Shown piece by piece: positions 17,287 to 26,343 of a stretch of 64,000 nucleotides of DNA. Positions within the stretch are counted from its first letter, which is position 1. Each line of letters opens with the position of its first letter. The stretch covers positions 3,224,001-3,288,000 of the forward strand of contig NZ_JAAMPA010000001.1 of NCBI RefSeq assembly GCF_011758655.1. The letters are read 5' to 3'. The stretch comes from Modestobacter marinus. GTDB taxonomy: Bacteria > Actinomycetota > Actinomycetes > Mycobacteriales > Geodermatophilaceae. A program made the translations under genes and the position numbers. The notes below the pieces were generated by a model. It did no database searches. It saw nothing but the letters and a program-made list of their open reading frames with translations, and was not told the DNA's origin.

Positions 17287-18557
17287 AGGCCCAGCACCTC
17301 CGGCAGCCAGAGGACGGCGTCGGGGAAGGCGATGATCAGGCCGAGGATGACGATCAGCGGGACGATGAACGGCAGGCACCCGCGGAAGACCTCGCTGACC
17401 TTGGTCTCGGCCACCGAGCTGAGCACGTACAGCACGGTGCCCACCGGCGGGGTGAGCAGCCCGATCATCAGCGCGACGATCATGAGGACGCCGAGCACGA
17501 TCGGGTCGACGCCGAAGCTCGCGCTGATCGGCAGCAGGATGGGCACCACCAGCACCAGGACGGCGGTGGGGTCGACCACCGTGCCCAGGACCAGCATCAG
17601 CACCGCGGTCATCAGCAGGAACACCGTGGCGTTCTCGGTGAACCCGAAGACGTTCTCGGCCAGCAGCTGGGGGACCCGCTCGCGGGCCAGGATGTAGCCC
17701 AACAGCGACGCCGAGGAGACGATCAGCATGATCGCCCCGGTCGTCGTCACCGTCTCGGTGAGCACCTTGGGCAGCTCCCGGACGGACAGACTCCGGTAGG
17801 CGAGGCAGAGCACCAGCATGTAGGCGACGCCGACGGCGGCGGCCTCGGTGGGCGTGAAGAAGCCGCCCAGGATGCCGCCCAGGATGATCACCGGGGCGAG
17901 GATGGGGCCGATGACCCGTCGTCCGGTGACCACCAGCCGGCGCATCGAGAAGTCGGTGCGGACGATGTCGGGCTGCTTCCGCACCAGGAAGAAGACGACG
18001 ACGCACAGGCCGAAGGCCATCAGCAGGGCCGGCACGACGGAGGCGGCGAAGAGTCCGCCGGTCGAGACTGCGGCCAGCCCGGCGAAGATCACCGCCGGGA
18101 TGCTCGGCGGCATCACCGGGGCGATCAGCGAGGCGGCGCCGGTGACGCCGAGCCCGAAGCGGAGCGGGTAGCCGTTGCGCACCATGGCCGGGATCTGGAT
18201 CTTGCCCAGGGCGGCGGCGTCGGCCACCGCGGAGCCGCTCATCCAGGAGAAGCCGAGGCTCACGCCCACGCTCACGTAGCCGAGGCCGCCGCGCACCCGG
18301 CCGAGCAGTGCCAGGGCGAAGTCGAAGAGCCGGTCGGCGATGCCGCCGCGGTTCGCGATGACGCCGAGCAGGATGAACAGGGGCACGGCCAGCAGCGGGA
18401 AGCTCGCGGTCGCGTTGACGATCAGCCGGAGGCTCAGGCCCAGGGACTGCCCGGTGAGCAGCATGTAGGCCAGCGAGGGGCCCAGGAAGGCGAAGGCCAC
18501 CGGGACCCGGACGAAGAGCAGGGCGACGATCGCGATGGTGAGGAGCAGCAGGCTCAT
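17283..18557 (-). CDS. dctM: TRAP transporter large permease DctM
   Basis: A 424-residue integral membrane protein with about 12 hydrophobic helices. The family signature region FPLLAVPLFILLGVIANRGG is near the N-terminus. Later blocks GSAVADAAALGKIQIPAM, TPTEAAAVGVAY and LTPPVGTVLYV are all typical of DctM. It forms the sodium-driven translocation channel with DctQ. ATG 18557 overlaps the dctQ stop by 4 bp (ATGA), and its own stop overlaps the dehydrogenase start. Ligand choice is set by DctP further down the operon. Confidence 0.95.
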   Translation of the reverse strand: MSLLLLTIAIVALLFVRVPVAFAFLGPSLAYMLLTGQSLGLSLRLIVNATASFPLLAVPLFILLGVIANRGGIADRLFDFALALLGRVRGGLGYVSVGVSLGFSWMSGSAVADAAALGKIQIPAMVRNGYPLRFGLGVTGAASLIAPVMPPSIPAVIFAGLAAVSTGGLFAASVVPALLMAFGLCVVVFFLVRKQPDIVRTDFSMRRLVVTGRRVIGPILAPVIILGGILGGFFTPTEAAAVGVAYMLVLCLAYRSLSVRELPKVLTETVTTTGAIMLIVSSASLLGYILARERVPQLLAENVFGFTENATVFLLMTAVLMLVLGTVVDPTAVLVLVVPILLPISASFGVDPIVLGVLMIVALMIGLLTPPVGTVLYVLSSVAETKVSEVFRGCLPFIVPLIVILGLIIAFPDAVLWLPEVLGL

Positions 18558-19093
18558 GCCGGCCGCACCTCCGTCGTCCCGACCGGAGCCGGCACCCCGC
18601 GGACGGCGAAGAGCACGGCGGCGACGGCGCCACGGATGGCGGTGCTGAGGAAACCGAGGAAGGGGAAGAGGTACAGGAAGGTCAGCGGCATGCGCAGGGA
18701 CGGCGACCTGAGCTGTCCCTGGGAGGACATCAGCTCCCACGCCTCGGCCGCGAAACCGGCGCCGATCACGGCGACGATCGCGCTGGCCAGGACCCGCACG
18801 AACCGGACGACCTTCGGGTTCTTCACGTTGTCGACCAGCTGCAGCGCGATGTGGGAGTCGGTGGTGACGAGCACGCCGGCCACCGTGAACGTGACCCAGA
18901 CCAGGCAGAACCGCGCCAGCTCACCGGTCCACGACCAGCCGGCGACCGGCAGGTAGCGCTGCGCCGCCTGGACGAGCACCAGCAGGAAGAGCACCGCCAG
19001 CGCCGTCGCGGCGAGCCCGAGCTCGACCTTCGTGATCACCGAGATCCACCTGGGTCTGCGCCGTGCGGTGGTCGCCTCGTGGGCTCCGGTCAT
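18554..19093 (-). CDS. dctQ: TRAP transporter small permease DctQ
   Basis: A 179-residue membrane protein with four predicted helices (about 20-42, 58-80, 98-118, 140-165). The DctQ block around WTGELARFCLVWVTFTVAG is clear. It pairs with DctM to form the membrane part of the TRAP importer. ATG 19093 is preceded by AGAGAGGAC. It is the first gene of the five-gene operon running to 14247. The operon's promoter region, 19094-19217, is shared with the divergent LacI gene and holds a LacI-type operator. Confidence 0.92.
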   Translation of the reverse strand: MTGAHEATTARRRPRWISVITKVELGLAATALAVLFLLVLVQAAQRYLPVAGWSWTGELARFCLVWVTFTVAGVLVTTDSHIALQLVDNVKNPKVVRFVRVLASAIVAVIGAGFAAEAWELMSSQGQLRSPSLRMPLTFLYLFPFLGFLSTAIRGAVAAVLFAVRGVPAPVGTTEVRPA

Positions 19094-19163
19094 CGCCGTC
19101 CTCTCTCCGCCTCTGTGCTGCCGGTCACAGCACGGGGGACGGTACGAAGGTCGGAGGTCGGGC

Positions 19164-19177
19164 GGCAAACGGTTGCC
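19164..19177. promoter_or_regulatory. LacI-type operator in the TRAP/lacI divergent gap
   Basis: GGCAAACGGTTGCC is a near-perfect palindrome with the central CG typical of LacI/GalR-family operators. It overlaps the likely -35 of the lacI-type gene and lies close to a TGCCGC/TACCGT promoter candidate for dctQ on the other strand, so one repressor could control both. A further TTGCC copy follows at 19183-19187. Confidence 0.65.
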
Positions 19178-19202
19178 ATGTGTTGCCAAACCCTCGTAAC
19201 CT
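19173..19202 (+). promoter_or_regulatory. Promoter of the LacI-family gene
   Basis: TTGCCA (19173-19178) and TAACCT (19197-19202) are separated by 18 bp. Transcription would begin at about 19208-19212, right at the first start codons (GTG 19212, ATG 19218), so the mRNA is probably leaderless. The -35 lies inside the LacI operator, which implies autoregulation. Confidence 0.55.
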
Positions 19203-19217
19203 GACCGTGATGTGCAG

Positions 19218-20216
19218 ATGACGAGCTCGACGATCTACGACGTCGCCAAGGCCGCCGGCGTCGCGACCTCGACGGTGTCGCGGGCCTTCAGCAACCCCGA
19301 CCGGGTGGGGGCGGTGACCCGGGAGCACGTCCTGGAGGTCGCCCGCCGGCTCGGCTACCAGCCCAACCCGCACGCGCGGGCGCTGGTGTCCCGCCGCACC
19401 CGGACGGTCGCGATGGTGGTCTCCGACATCACGAACCCGCACTTCTTCGAGCTCATCCGGGGCGCGGAGATGCGGGCGAAGGCCTCCGGCTACACCCTCG
19501 TCCTGGTCAACGCGGAGGAGTCACCGCGGATCGAGCTCGAGCAGGTCCACCGGCTGACCCGGTCGGTCGACGGCTTCCTGCTGGCCGCGAGTCGCCAGCC
19601 CGCCGACGATCTCCTGCAGCTGGCGGCCAACCACCGGGTGGTCGTGGTCAACCGCCGGGTGCCCGGCCTGGCCAGCGTGGTGCTCGAGCACGCCGAGGGG
19701 TGCCGGCAGATGGTCGCCCACCTGGCGTCCCTCGGGCACGAGTCGGTCGTCTACCTCGCCGGCCCGCGCAGCTCCTGGATGGCGGCGAGCCGCTGGGCGG
19801 CCATCCGCGGAGCCGCGGCGGAGCTGGGTCTGCGCGCACAGCGGATGGGGCCGTTCGCGCCCACCGTGGCGAGCGGGGGCGCGGCCGCCGATGCGGCGCT
19901 GACCACCGGCGCGACCGCGGCCATCGCGCACAACGACCTGCTGGCCATCGGGGTCATGCGGCGCCTGGCCGACCGCGGCGTCCAGGTGCCGGCGGACGTG
20001 AGCGTGGTCGGGTTCGACGACATCTTCGCCGCCGACCTGTGCACCCCGACCCTGACCACGCTCGGCGGTGCGCACGCCGACGTCGGGCGGGCGGCGGTGG
20101 AGATCCTGCTGAACTCGATGGAGCAGCCGCGGGATCTGGCCCCGGAGCTGGTCGTGCCCTCGGAGCTCATCCTGCGCCGGTCGACCGGCGTCCCCGGTCG
20201 TCCTGCGGGCCGGTGA
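19218..20216 (+). CDS. LacI-family transcriptional regulator of the TRAP/shikimate operon
   Basis: A 332-residue repressor. The HTH at 3-25 reads TIYDVAKAAGVATSTVSRAF, followed by the hinge helix region (NPHARALVSRR). A periplasmic-binding-protein-like sensor domain (about 60-330) contains VGFDDIFAADLCTPTLTT. ATG 19218 is preferred; a GTG at 19212 would add two residues. No Shine-Dalgarno exists, in keeping with a leaderless transcript. It faces the dctQ-dctM-dehydrogenase-dctP-hydrolase operon and its likely operator lies between them. The inducer is probably the imported acid or its oxidation product. Confidence 0.92.
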   Translation: MTSSTIYDVAKAAGVATSTVSRAFSNPDRVGAVTREHVLEVARRLGYQPNPHARALVSRRTRTVAMVVSDITNPHFFELIRGAEMRAKASGYTLVLVNAEESPRIELEQVHRLTRSVDGFLLAASRQPADDLLQLAANHRVVVVNRRVPGLASVVLEHAEGCRQMVAHLASLGHESVVYLAGPRSSWMAASRWAAIRGAAAELGLRAQRMGPFAPTVASGGAAADAALTTGATAAIAHNDLLAIGVMRRLADRGVQVPADVSVVGFDDIFAADLCTPTLTTLGGAHADVGRAAVEILLNSMEQPRDLAPELVVPSELILRRSTGVPGRPAGR

Positions 20217-20491
20217 TCGGTCGGTCATCGGCCTGACCGGCGACCGGGTCCCGGCCAGGACGCCGGGTCCCCTGGGTCGACGGGGCCTTGCGGGCGAGCA
20301 CCCGCGTCCGTGAGCCGACCTGGCAGTGTGAGGGCGTCGTGGGCCCCTGGGGGCCGGCGCGCCGCGATCGAGCAGGCGGGTCGCGGCGCCGGCGTCGCAC
20401 GACCGGTGCTGCGGCTGTCGGCGCGGAGGGGGGGTCGGGCAGACGCCCCCGGGCCCGGTGGTGTGGGTGCCGGGCCGGATCGGGAGGGCAG

Positions 20492-21319
20492 ATGACAGAC
20501 CAGGCAACCGAGCTGCGCTTCAAGCCGCAGGAACTCCTGCTGGCGCTGGGCGGCGCGCTCATCCTCGACACGTACGAGGACCCCCTGCCCACCCGGGTGT
20601 TCCTCGACGTGCTCGGTTCCGTGGGCGTCAGTGCTGACGCCACCAGGTCGGTGCTGACCCGGCTCACCGAGCGCGGCCTGCTGACCCGGCACCAGGACGG
20701 GAGAGTGGCCAGCTACGGGCTGACCGAGACCTCGCGGAGGGTCCTGCGGGAGGGGCGGCGGCGGGTGCGGACGCCCGACCCGTTCCACCAGGCGAGCAGT
20801 GACTGGACGCTGTTGAGCTTCTCCTTGCCGGAGTCGCAGCGGGACGTCCGGAGTCGGCTGCGGTCCCGGTTGACCTGGGCCGGCTTCGGCTGCCTGCGCG
20901 ACGGGCTGTGGATCGCGCCGGGCCGCGTCGACCTCGACTCGATCATCGCCGTGGGTGCCGACGTGGGGGGCTTGTCGATCGACGGGTTCGTCGCCGCTCC
21001 GGCCGCCGGCACGGACGTCGCCCGGTTCGTCCGGCGGGCCTGGGACCTCGATGCCCTGCGCTGGGAGCACGAGGAGTTCCTCCGCAGGTGGGACCGGCCC
21101 CTCCCTCGGGGCGAGGACCCGCTGGCCCTCTTCACCCTCCTCGGCGCCCACTGGATCCGACTGCTCCGCAGCGACCCGGTGCTGCCCGAGCGCCACCTGG
21201 GCGAGGACTGGCCCGGGCGCCGGTCGGCGGCCGTGTACGGCACCGTCGTGACGGCTCTGGAGGCGCGGGCGCAGGCGGCCTTCGCCGACCTGGTGAGAGA
21301 CGCACGCGCCAGACGGTGA
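20492..21319 (+). CDS. PaaX-family transcriptional regulator
   Basis: A 275-residue protein with the PaaX layout. An N-terminal winged helix (about 10-85) includes RVFLDVLGSVGVSADATRSVLTRL-type segments and GRVASYGLTE. A central domain contains FSLPESQRDVRSRLR and GFGCLRDGLWIAP, and a C-terminal PaaX domain includes LFTLLGAHWIRLLRSDP. In enteric bacteria PaaX responds to phenylacetyl-CoA. Here no paa gene is close: the LacI gene is upstream and a secreted hydrolase 104 bp downstream. Target and ligand are therefore open. ATG 20492 has GGGAGGGCAG upstream. The 275-bp gap before it holds nothing I can name. Confidence 0.88.
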   Translation: MTDQATELRFKPQELLLALGGALILDTYEDPLPTRVFLDVLGSVGVSADATRSVLTRLTERGLLTRHQDGRVASYGLTETSRRVLREGRRRVRTPDPFHQASSDWTLLSFSLPESQRDVRSRLRSRLTWAGFGCLRDGLWIAPGRVDLDSIIAVGADVGGLSIDGFVAAPAAGTDVARFVRRAWDLDALRWEHEEFLRRWDRPLPRGEDPLALFTLLGAHWIRLLRSDPVLPERHLGEDWPGRRSAAVYGTVVTALEARAQAAFADLVRDARARR

Positions 21320-21362
21320 GCTGGATGCCGTGGCGCAGCTCACAGAAAAGGTCGGCAACTCG

Positions 21363-21391
21363 TTGACGCCCGTTCGGTCCGGGCCTAGCGT
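21363..21391 (+). promoter_or_regulatory. Sigma-70-like promoter of the secreted hydrolase gene
   Basis: TTGACG (21363-21368) and TAGCGT (21386-21391) are spaced by exactly 17 bp. The hydrolase start is 32 bp further on, with a GTGAGG ribosome site between. Confidence 0.6.
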
Positions 21392-21422
21392 CACCGGCAC
21401 CCGAGCCCCTGTGAGGATGCTG

Positions 21423-22820
21423 ATGTCCCCCCGATCCCTCGTCCCCGGCCTGGCCTGCGCGCTGGCCGTCTCGCTCGCCGCCGCCTCACCCGCCGCAGCC
21501 GGGGAGCCCTCGGGCCCGCGGCACGTCGAGGGGACGGTCGACGACGGGGCCACCGCCTGGGTCGCCGACGTGCCGGCCGACTGGAACGGCACCGTGCTCC
21601 TGTACAGCCACGGCTACCGGCCCAGCTTCTTCCCCATCCCGCACACCGCGGAGAACGCGCCGGACGACGTGACCCGGCAGGCCCTGCTGGACCGGGGGTA
21701 CGCCCTCGTCGGCTCCTCCTACGAGCGCAGCGGATGGACGCTGGACACCGCTGCGGAGGACCAGCTGCAGACCCTCGAGGCGTTCTCCGTCGCCGTCGGC
21801 GAGCCGTCGCGGGTGCTCGCCGTCGGGACCTCCATGGGGGGCCTGGTGACCGGTCAGCTGGCCGAGCTCCCGGGCACCCCGGTCGACGGTGCCCTGCCGA
21901 CCTGCGGGCTCGTGCACGGCGGGGTGGACCTGCTCAACTACCAGCTCGACGGTGCCCATGCGATCGCCCAGCTGCTCGTCCCAGCGGGCACCGAGGTGCG
22001 GCTGGCCGACTACGAGGGCGACCTCGCCGCCGTCAACGCGGCCGCGAGCACCCTCACCGACGCCGTGGTGGCCGCGCAGGACGACCCCGAGGGCAGGGCG
22101 CGGATCGCGCTCGCCGCCGCGCTCTACCACCTGCCGCGCTGGGCCCCGGGTGAGGCCGAGCCCGGTCCGCGGGACCACGAGGCGCAGGTCGACGCGCAGG
22201 TCGCCCAGTTCACGTCCGCACTGGGCTTCACCTACCCGGCGCGGGTCGACATCGAGAACACGGTGGGGGGGAACCCCTCCTGGAACGCAGGCGTCGACTA
22301 CCGCACGTTGCTGCAGCACGCGGACGAGCGGGGGCAGGTGGAGGCCCTGTACCGGGCGGCCGGCCTGGATCTCGACGCCGACCTCGACCGGCTGACCGCG
22401 ACGGCGTCGGTGACGCCTGACGAGCAGGCGCTGCAGACCGCCCGCGCCACCTCCGAGCTCACCGGGGAGCTGCAGGTCCCGGTGCTCAGCCTGCACACCA
22501 CGCACGACGTCCTGGCCCCGGTGCAGGTCGAGGAGGAGTACGCGGAGACGGTGCGCCAGGCCGGTGCGAACAGGCTGCTGCGCCAGGCCTTCGTGCACCG
22601 GCTGAGCCACTGCCAGTTCACCCCGGCCGAGCTGGTCGCCTCCGTCGAGGCCCTCGACGAGCGGGTCGCCACCGGGCGCTGGGGCTCTGCGGCCCATCCC
22701 CGCACCCTCGATGCAGCGGCTGAGGAGCTCGGCCTCGGTCCGTCGGAGATCCTCTGCGACTACCGGCCGGCCGAGTGGCTGGGCGACCGCGGTGGCGCGT
22801 TCGGCCCACCGCGCTACTGA
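21423..22820 (+). CDS. Secreted alpha/beta hydrolase
   Basis: A 465-residue exported hydrolase. Residues 1-25 form a Sec signal (LVPGLACALAVSLAAASPAAAG). The mature fold has the oxyanion region LLYSHGY, nucleophile elbow GTSMGG (Ser at about 138), likely acid in HTTHDVLAP and His in RLSHCQF. Two cysteines, in PTCGLVHGG and LSHCQF, could pair outside the cell. ATG 21423 is used because GTGAGG at 21411-21416 sits 6 bases upstream; an ATG at 21417 touches that site. It is followed by another secreted hydrolase (frameshifted), so the pair may act together on an extracellular ester or peptide. Substrate is unknown. Confidence 0.85.
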   Translation: MSPRSLVPGLACALAVSLAAASPAAAGEPSGPRHVEGTVDDGATAWVADVPADWNGTVLLYSHGYRPSFFPIPHTAENAPDDVTRQALLDRGYALVGSSYERSGWTLDTAAEDQLQTLEAFSVAVGEPSRVLAVGTSMGGLVTGQLAELPGTPVDGALPTCGLVHGGVDLLNYQLDGAHAIAQLLVPAGTEVRLADYEGDLAAVNAAASTLTDAVVAAQDDPEGRARIALAAALYHLPRWAPGEAEPGPRDHEAQVDAQVAQFTSALGFTYPARVDIENTVGGNPSWNAGVDYRTLLQHADERGQVEALYRAAGLDLDADLDRLTATASVTPDEQALQTARATSELTGELQVPVLSLHTTHDVLAPVQVEEEYAETVRQAGANRLLRQAFVHRLSHCQFTPAELVASVEALDERVATGRWGSAAHPRTLDAAAEELGLGPSEILCDYRPAEWLGDRGGAFGPPRY

Positions 22821-22947
22821 CCGCGACCGCAGTCCGGCACGGGCGCCGGGCACCCCGCGTGCCCGGCCCCGTGCCGACACTCCCGGCGTCCCTGGGCGCC
22901 GTGCCGTTCTCCATCCCGTTCGCCGTCCAGTTCCCCGTGGAGGAAGC

Positions 22948-24632
22948 GTGCTCAGCAGACAGCGCCGTCGTCTCGGCGTGATCGGCACCATCACCGGCGC
23001 GGTCGTGGCGGGGGTGCTGGCACCACCGGCCGCCGCACACCCCGGCCGCCCCGCCGACGCCACCAACGCCGTCCAGCCGGACTGGTTCGACTACGACCGG
23101 CCGGCCGCCTACGACACCGTCGTGGAGCGGCTGCAGGTGCCGATGCGGGACGGCTTCGAGCTCGGGTGCACCATCGCCCGGCCCGCGGTCGGCGGTGAGC
23201 CGGCGGCCGGGAGTTCCCCGGGATCCTCCGCAGCTACACGCCGTACGGCAGGGCCGTGGCGGAGGCCGAGGGCGCGTTCGCCACCTTCTTCAGCCAACGT
23301 GGCTACAACGTGATGTCCTGCGACATCCGCGGCACCGGGATCTCCCCGGCGCCGGGCTTCGAGGCCCGCTGGCCGATCCAGGGCAGGGACGGCCACGATG
23401 CGGTGGAGTGGCTGGCCGACCAGTCGTACTCCACGGGCAAGGTCGGCGCGTCCGGGACGAGTTACGGCGGGCAGACGACCCTGGAGATCGCGGCACAGCA
23501 ACCGCCGCACCTCGCGGCGATCGCCCCCAACGTCTCGCCGATGGAGAACTACGCCGAGATCTTCTACCCGGGCGGCGCGCCGGCGGCAGCGGACTGGCTC
23601 TGGGTCGGCAGCCCCGACGTGGCGGACCCCACCTTCGAGCAGCGGCAGCTCGAGGCGTTCCGGGCACACCCCACCTACGACGAGTACTGGGACGTCCAGA
23701 ACGTGGCGAACGTGCACGAGGACATCGAGGTGCCGGTCCTGCTCACCGGCGGGTGGTTCGACGTCTTCCGGGCCGGTGCCATCGGCAACTACCAGGGCCT
23801 GCGGGACGCCGGCAACGACGACGTCCGCTTGGTCATGGGGCCCTGGACCCATGCGGACACCTGGGAGCAGGAGGCCGAGCCCCTGCCGATCGGCGCGACC
23901 CTCGCCTGGTTCGACCACTGGCTGGGCGAGGACCCCGACGCACCCCTGCCGGCGGCGCCGGTGACCAGCTACGAGGTCGAGGGCACCACCGGGGGGCGCT
24001 GGGTCGAGCTGGCCGACTGGCCGGCAGACGGGGAGGGCACGGAACTCGCCCTCGGCACCGACCGTGAGCTGGACCGGCGGCCCGGCAAGCCGGGCACCCT
24101 CGATCTCGCGATCGACCCGGACGACGGTCCGGCCACCACCTGCCTGGTCGGCTGCCCGCGGCCGACGGACCCGGCGGCGGACAACGCCGCGGCGGACGAG
24201 GGGCGGCTGACGTTCACGTCCGGCCCGCTGGTCCACGACGCCGTGCTGGCCGGGCAGGCCGAGGTCACGCTGGAGGCGACCCTGCCCAACAGCGACGGCA
24301 ACCTCGTGGCCAAGGTGATGGACGTCGCCCCCGACGGTCGCGTCACCGAGGTCGCCGCCGGCTGGCTCCGGGCCAGCCACCGCTTCGGGCACGAGCAGAG
24401 CGTCCCCGTCACCCCCGGTGAGGAGGCCACCTTCGTCATCGATACCCAGCCGGCGCACTGGCGCTTCGCGGAGGGCCACCGGGTGCGGATCAGCCTCATG
24501 ACCGGCGACGTCCCGCGGCTGGCACCGGATGGCTCGACCGGGGTCATCGGCGTCGCCACCGGCGCCCGTGGCTCCGTGGCGGAGATCGAGTTCACCCACC
24601 GGGTCCGCTTCGCGAGGACTCCCAGGGCGTAG
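22948..24632 (+). pseudogene. CocE/NonD-type secreted hydrolase (X-Pro dipeptidyl-peptidase fold), split by a -1 frameshift
   Basis: The gene starts at GTG 22948 after GGAGGAAG, with a signal peptide ending PPAAAHP. The frame runs through PDWFDYDRPAAYDT and PMRDGFELGCTIARPAVGGEP, then goes out of register at GGG 23209-23211. The sequence continues in the -1 frame from GAG 23211 (EFPGILRSYTPYG) to a TAG at 24632. The second part holds the nucleophile GASGTSYGG, acid GGWFDVF, His GPWTHAD and the C-terminal jelly-roll domain of CocE hydrolases. One extra G in the GGG run would restore the whole 561-residue protein. It may be a pseudogene, a sequencing slip or a programmed shift. Confidence 0.88.
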
Positions 24633-24803
24633 TCCGGGGCCTGGTCGACCAGTGCGGCTCCGGGCAGTCGAGCGTCGCACTCATTGCGATCAGGTGTAGG
24701 TCCCGTGACCGGGCTCGTGGCACCCGGCGGCCGGCTGGGCACGGGAGCACCCTCCGCTCATCCAGGCAGCAGTGCAGCTGCCGTTCATCGCGGAGGTGTT
24801 CCC

Positions 24804-24980
24804 GTGTCCGAGCTCCTGGACCACTCGGTCGTACCGGCCAGCGCACTGGCCCGGATGTCCTGCTGTGTCGCGTGCGGCGGACCGGACGTCGGCGACCTCC
24901 CCGGCGACTTCGACCCGCAGGACTGGGTCGCGGTGCTCGTCTGCCTCACCTGCGACCACCGGTGGTCGGTCAGCTGCTGA
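24804..24980 (+). CDS. 58-residue zinc-ribbon-like small protein
   Basis: GTG 24804 is preceded by a good GGAGGT at 24792-24797, spaced 6 bases. The 58-residue product has two CxxC pairs, Cys21/Cys24 (CVAC) and Cys47/Cys50 (CLTC), and a terminal Cys58, so one structural zinc is likely. The segment between them is acidic (DLPGDFDPQDW), unlike nucleic-acid-binding ribbons. I do not recognise a named family. It stands between the CocE-type gene and the MFS gene with its own ribosome site. Function is unknown. Confidence 0.68.
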   Translation: MSELLDHSVVPASALARMSCCVACGGPDVGDLPGDFDPQDWVAVLVCLTCDHRWSVSC

Positions 24981-25016
24981 GCAGACCCGGGCCGGCGCGC
25001 GTGCCAGGGTGAGCGG

Positions 25017-26303
25017 ATGACCGGGCGGGGGGCGGATCAGCGCACCCCCGCGCTGCTGCTCGCCGCCGTCCTGCTGGTCGGGGTCAACCTGCGGGGGGCG
25101 ATCGCCGCCGTCTCCCCGGTGCTGCCCGAGGTGCGCGCCGACCTGGGCCTGTCGCCGTCCTCGGTCAGCCTGGTGACCACCCTGCCGGTGCTCTGCTTCG
25201 CCGCGGCCGCACCGGCCGCGGCCTGGTTCGGACGGCGGGTCGGCGCCCGCCCGGGGATCTCCTGGGCGTTGCTGTTGCTGGCCGTGGCGACCGTGGCGCG
25301 GGTGCTCGGCGGACCGGCCGTGCTGCTGGCCGGCACGGTCGCGATCGGCCTGGCGATGACGGTCGGCAACGTGCTGCTGCCACCGGTGGTGAAGGCCGGG
25401 TTCGGCGCCGCCGCCGGCCGGGTGACCGGCCTCTACACCGCCGCCTTGGCCGCCGGCGCGGCCCTGACCGCTGCGCTCACCGCCCCGATCGCCGGGCTGT
25501 GGGGCTGGCGGGTGGGACTGGCCGGCTGGGCGCTGCTGGCGCTGGCCGCAGCGGTGCTGTGGCGGTCCGCCGCCGGCACCGCGGATCCGACGGGGCCCGC
25601 GCCGGTCACGCCGGCGGCCGCGGGACGTGGACCGGCCACCGGTCCCTCGGTCTGGCCGCACCCGGTGGCGTGGGCCGTGGGGCTGCTGCTCGCCCTCCAG
25701 ACGATGCTCTACTACGCGGTCACCACCTGGTTGCCGACCCTGCTGGTCGACCGGCTGGAGGCGGGTCTCCCGACGGGGGCGGCCGCTGCGTCGCTCTTCC
25801 AGCTGGTCGGGATCCTCGGCGCCCTGCTCGTCCCCGCGCTCATCGGACGCCGGCGCGGGCAGGTCGGGCTCGGCCTGGTCGTCGGCGCCGGCTGGGTGGT
25901 GCTCTTCGCCGGGCTGCTCGCCTGGCCCGCCGGCTGGGGGCTGTGGGTGACCGTCGGCGGGCTCGCGCAGGGAGCCGGTGTCGCCCTGTCGTTCACCGTG
26001 ATCGTGCTGCGGGCCCACGACGCGGACGCCGCCCGCCGGGTCTCCGGGATGGCGCAGCTGGTCGGCTACGGGATCGGCGCCACGGGGCCGCTCCTGGTCG
26101 GTGGCCTCTACGGTGCGACCGGCGGCTGGGCCGTCCCGCTGGCGACGCTGGCCGGGATCGGCGTCCTCTACGCCGCGGTCGCGTCCGTGGCCGGGCGACC
26201 GGTCACCGTCGGCGGACCACCCTCCGTCCGGGACGGCGGCTCGGCGCCGGTCGGTCCGGCGCCGGCCGGCGGACGACCGGCGACGCCCCCGGGTGGCCGG
26301 TAG
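25017..26303 (+). CDS. MFS transporter of the CynX/NimT (cyanate/nitroimidazole) family
   Basis: A 428-residue membrane protein with 12 predicted helices. The N-terminal signature GVNLRGAIAAVSPVLPEV is typical of the CynX/NimT subfamily. Helix 3-4 motifs (GRRVGARPG) and the midpoint loop near 185-205 follow the usual MFS split, and the last 30 residues are a disordered Pro/Gly tail. Known members move cyanate or export nitroimidazoles; the substrate here cannot be read. ATG 25017 has AGGGTGAG upstream. The FGGY kinase gene begins 40 bp after its stop, so the two may be co-transcribed. Confidence 0.88.
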   Translation: MTGRGADQRTPALLLAAVLLVGVNLRGAIAAVSPVLPEVRADLGLSPSSVSLVTTLPVLCFAAAAPAAAWFGRRVGARPGISWALLLLAVATVARVLGGPAVLLAGTVAIGLAMTVGNVLLPPVVKAGFGAAAGRVTGLYTAALAAGAALTAALTAPIAGLWGWRVGLAGWALLALAAAVLWRSAAGTADPTGPAPVTPAAAGRGPATGPSVWPHPVAWAVGLLLALQTMLYYAVTTWLPTLLVDRLEAGLPTGAAAASLFQLVGILGALLVPALIGRRRGQVGLGLVVGAGWVVLFAGLLAWPAGWGLWVTVGGLAQGAGVALSFTVIVLRAHDADAARRVSGMAQLVGYGIGATGPLLVGGLYGATGGWAVPLATLAGIGVLYAAVASVAGRPVTVGGPPSVRDGGSAPVGPAPAGGRPATPPGGR

Positions 26304-26343
26304 CGTCGGCCGCTCGGTACAGGCTCGGCGGGCGGGGAGCGGG

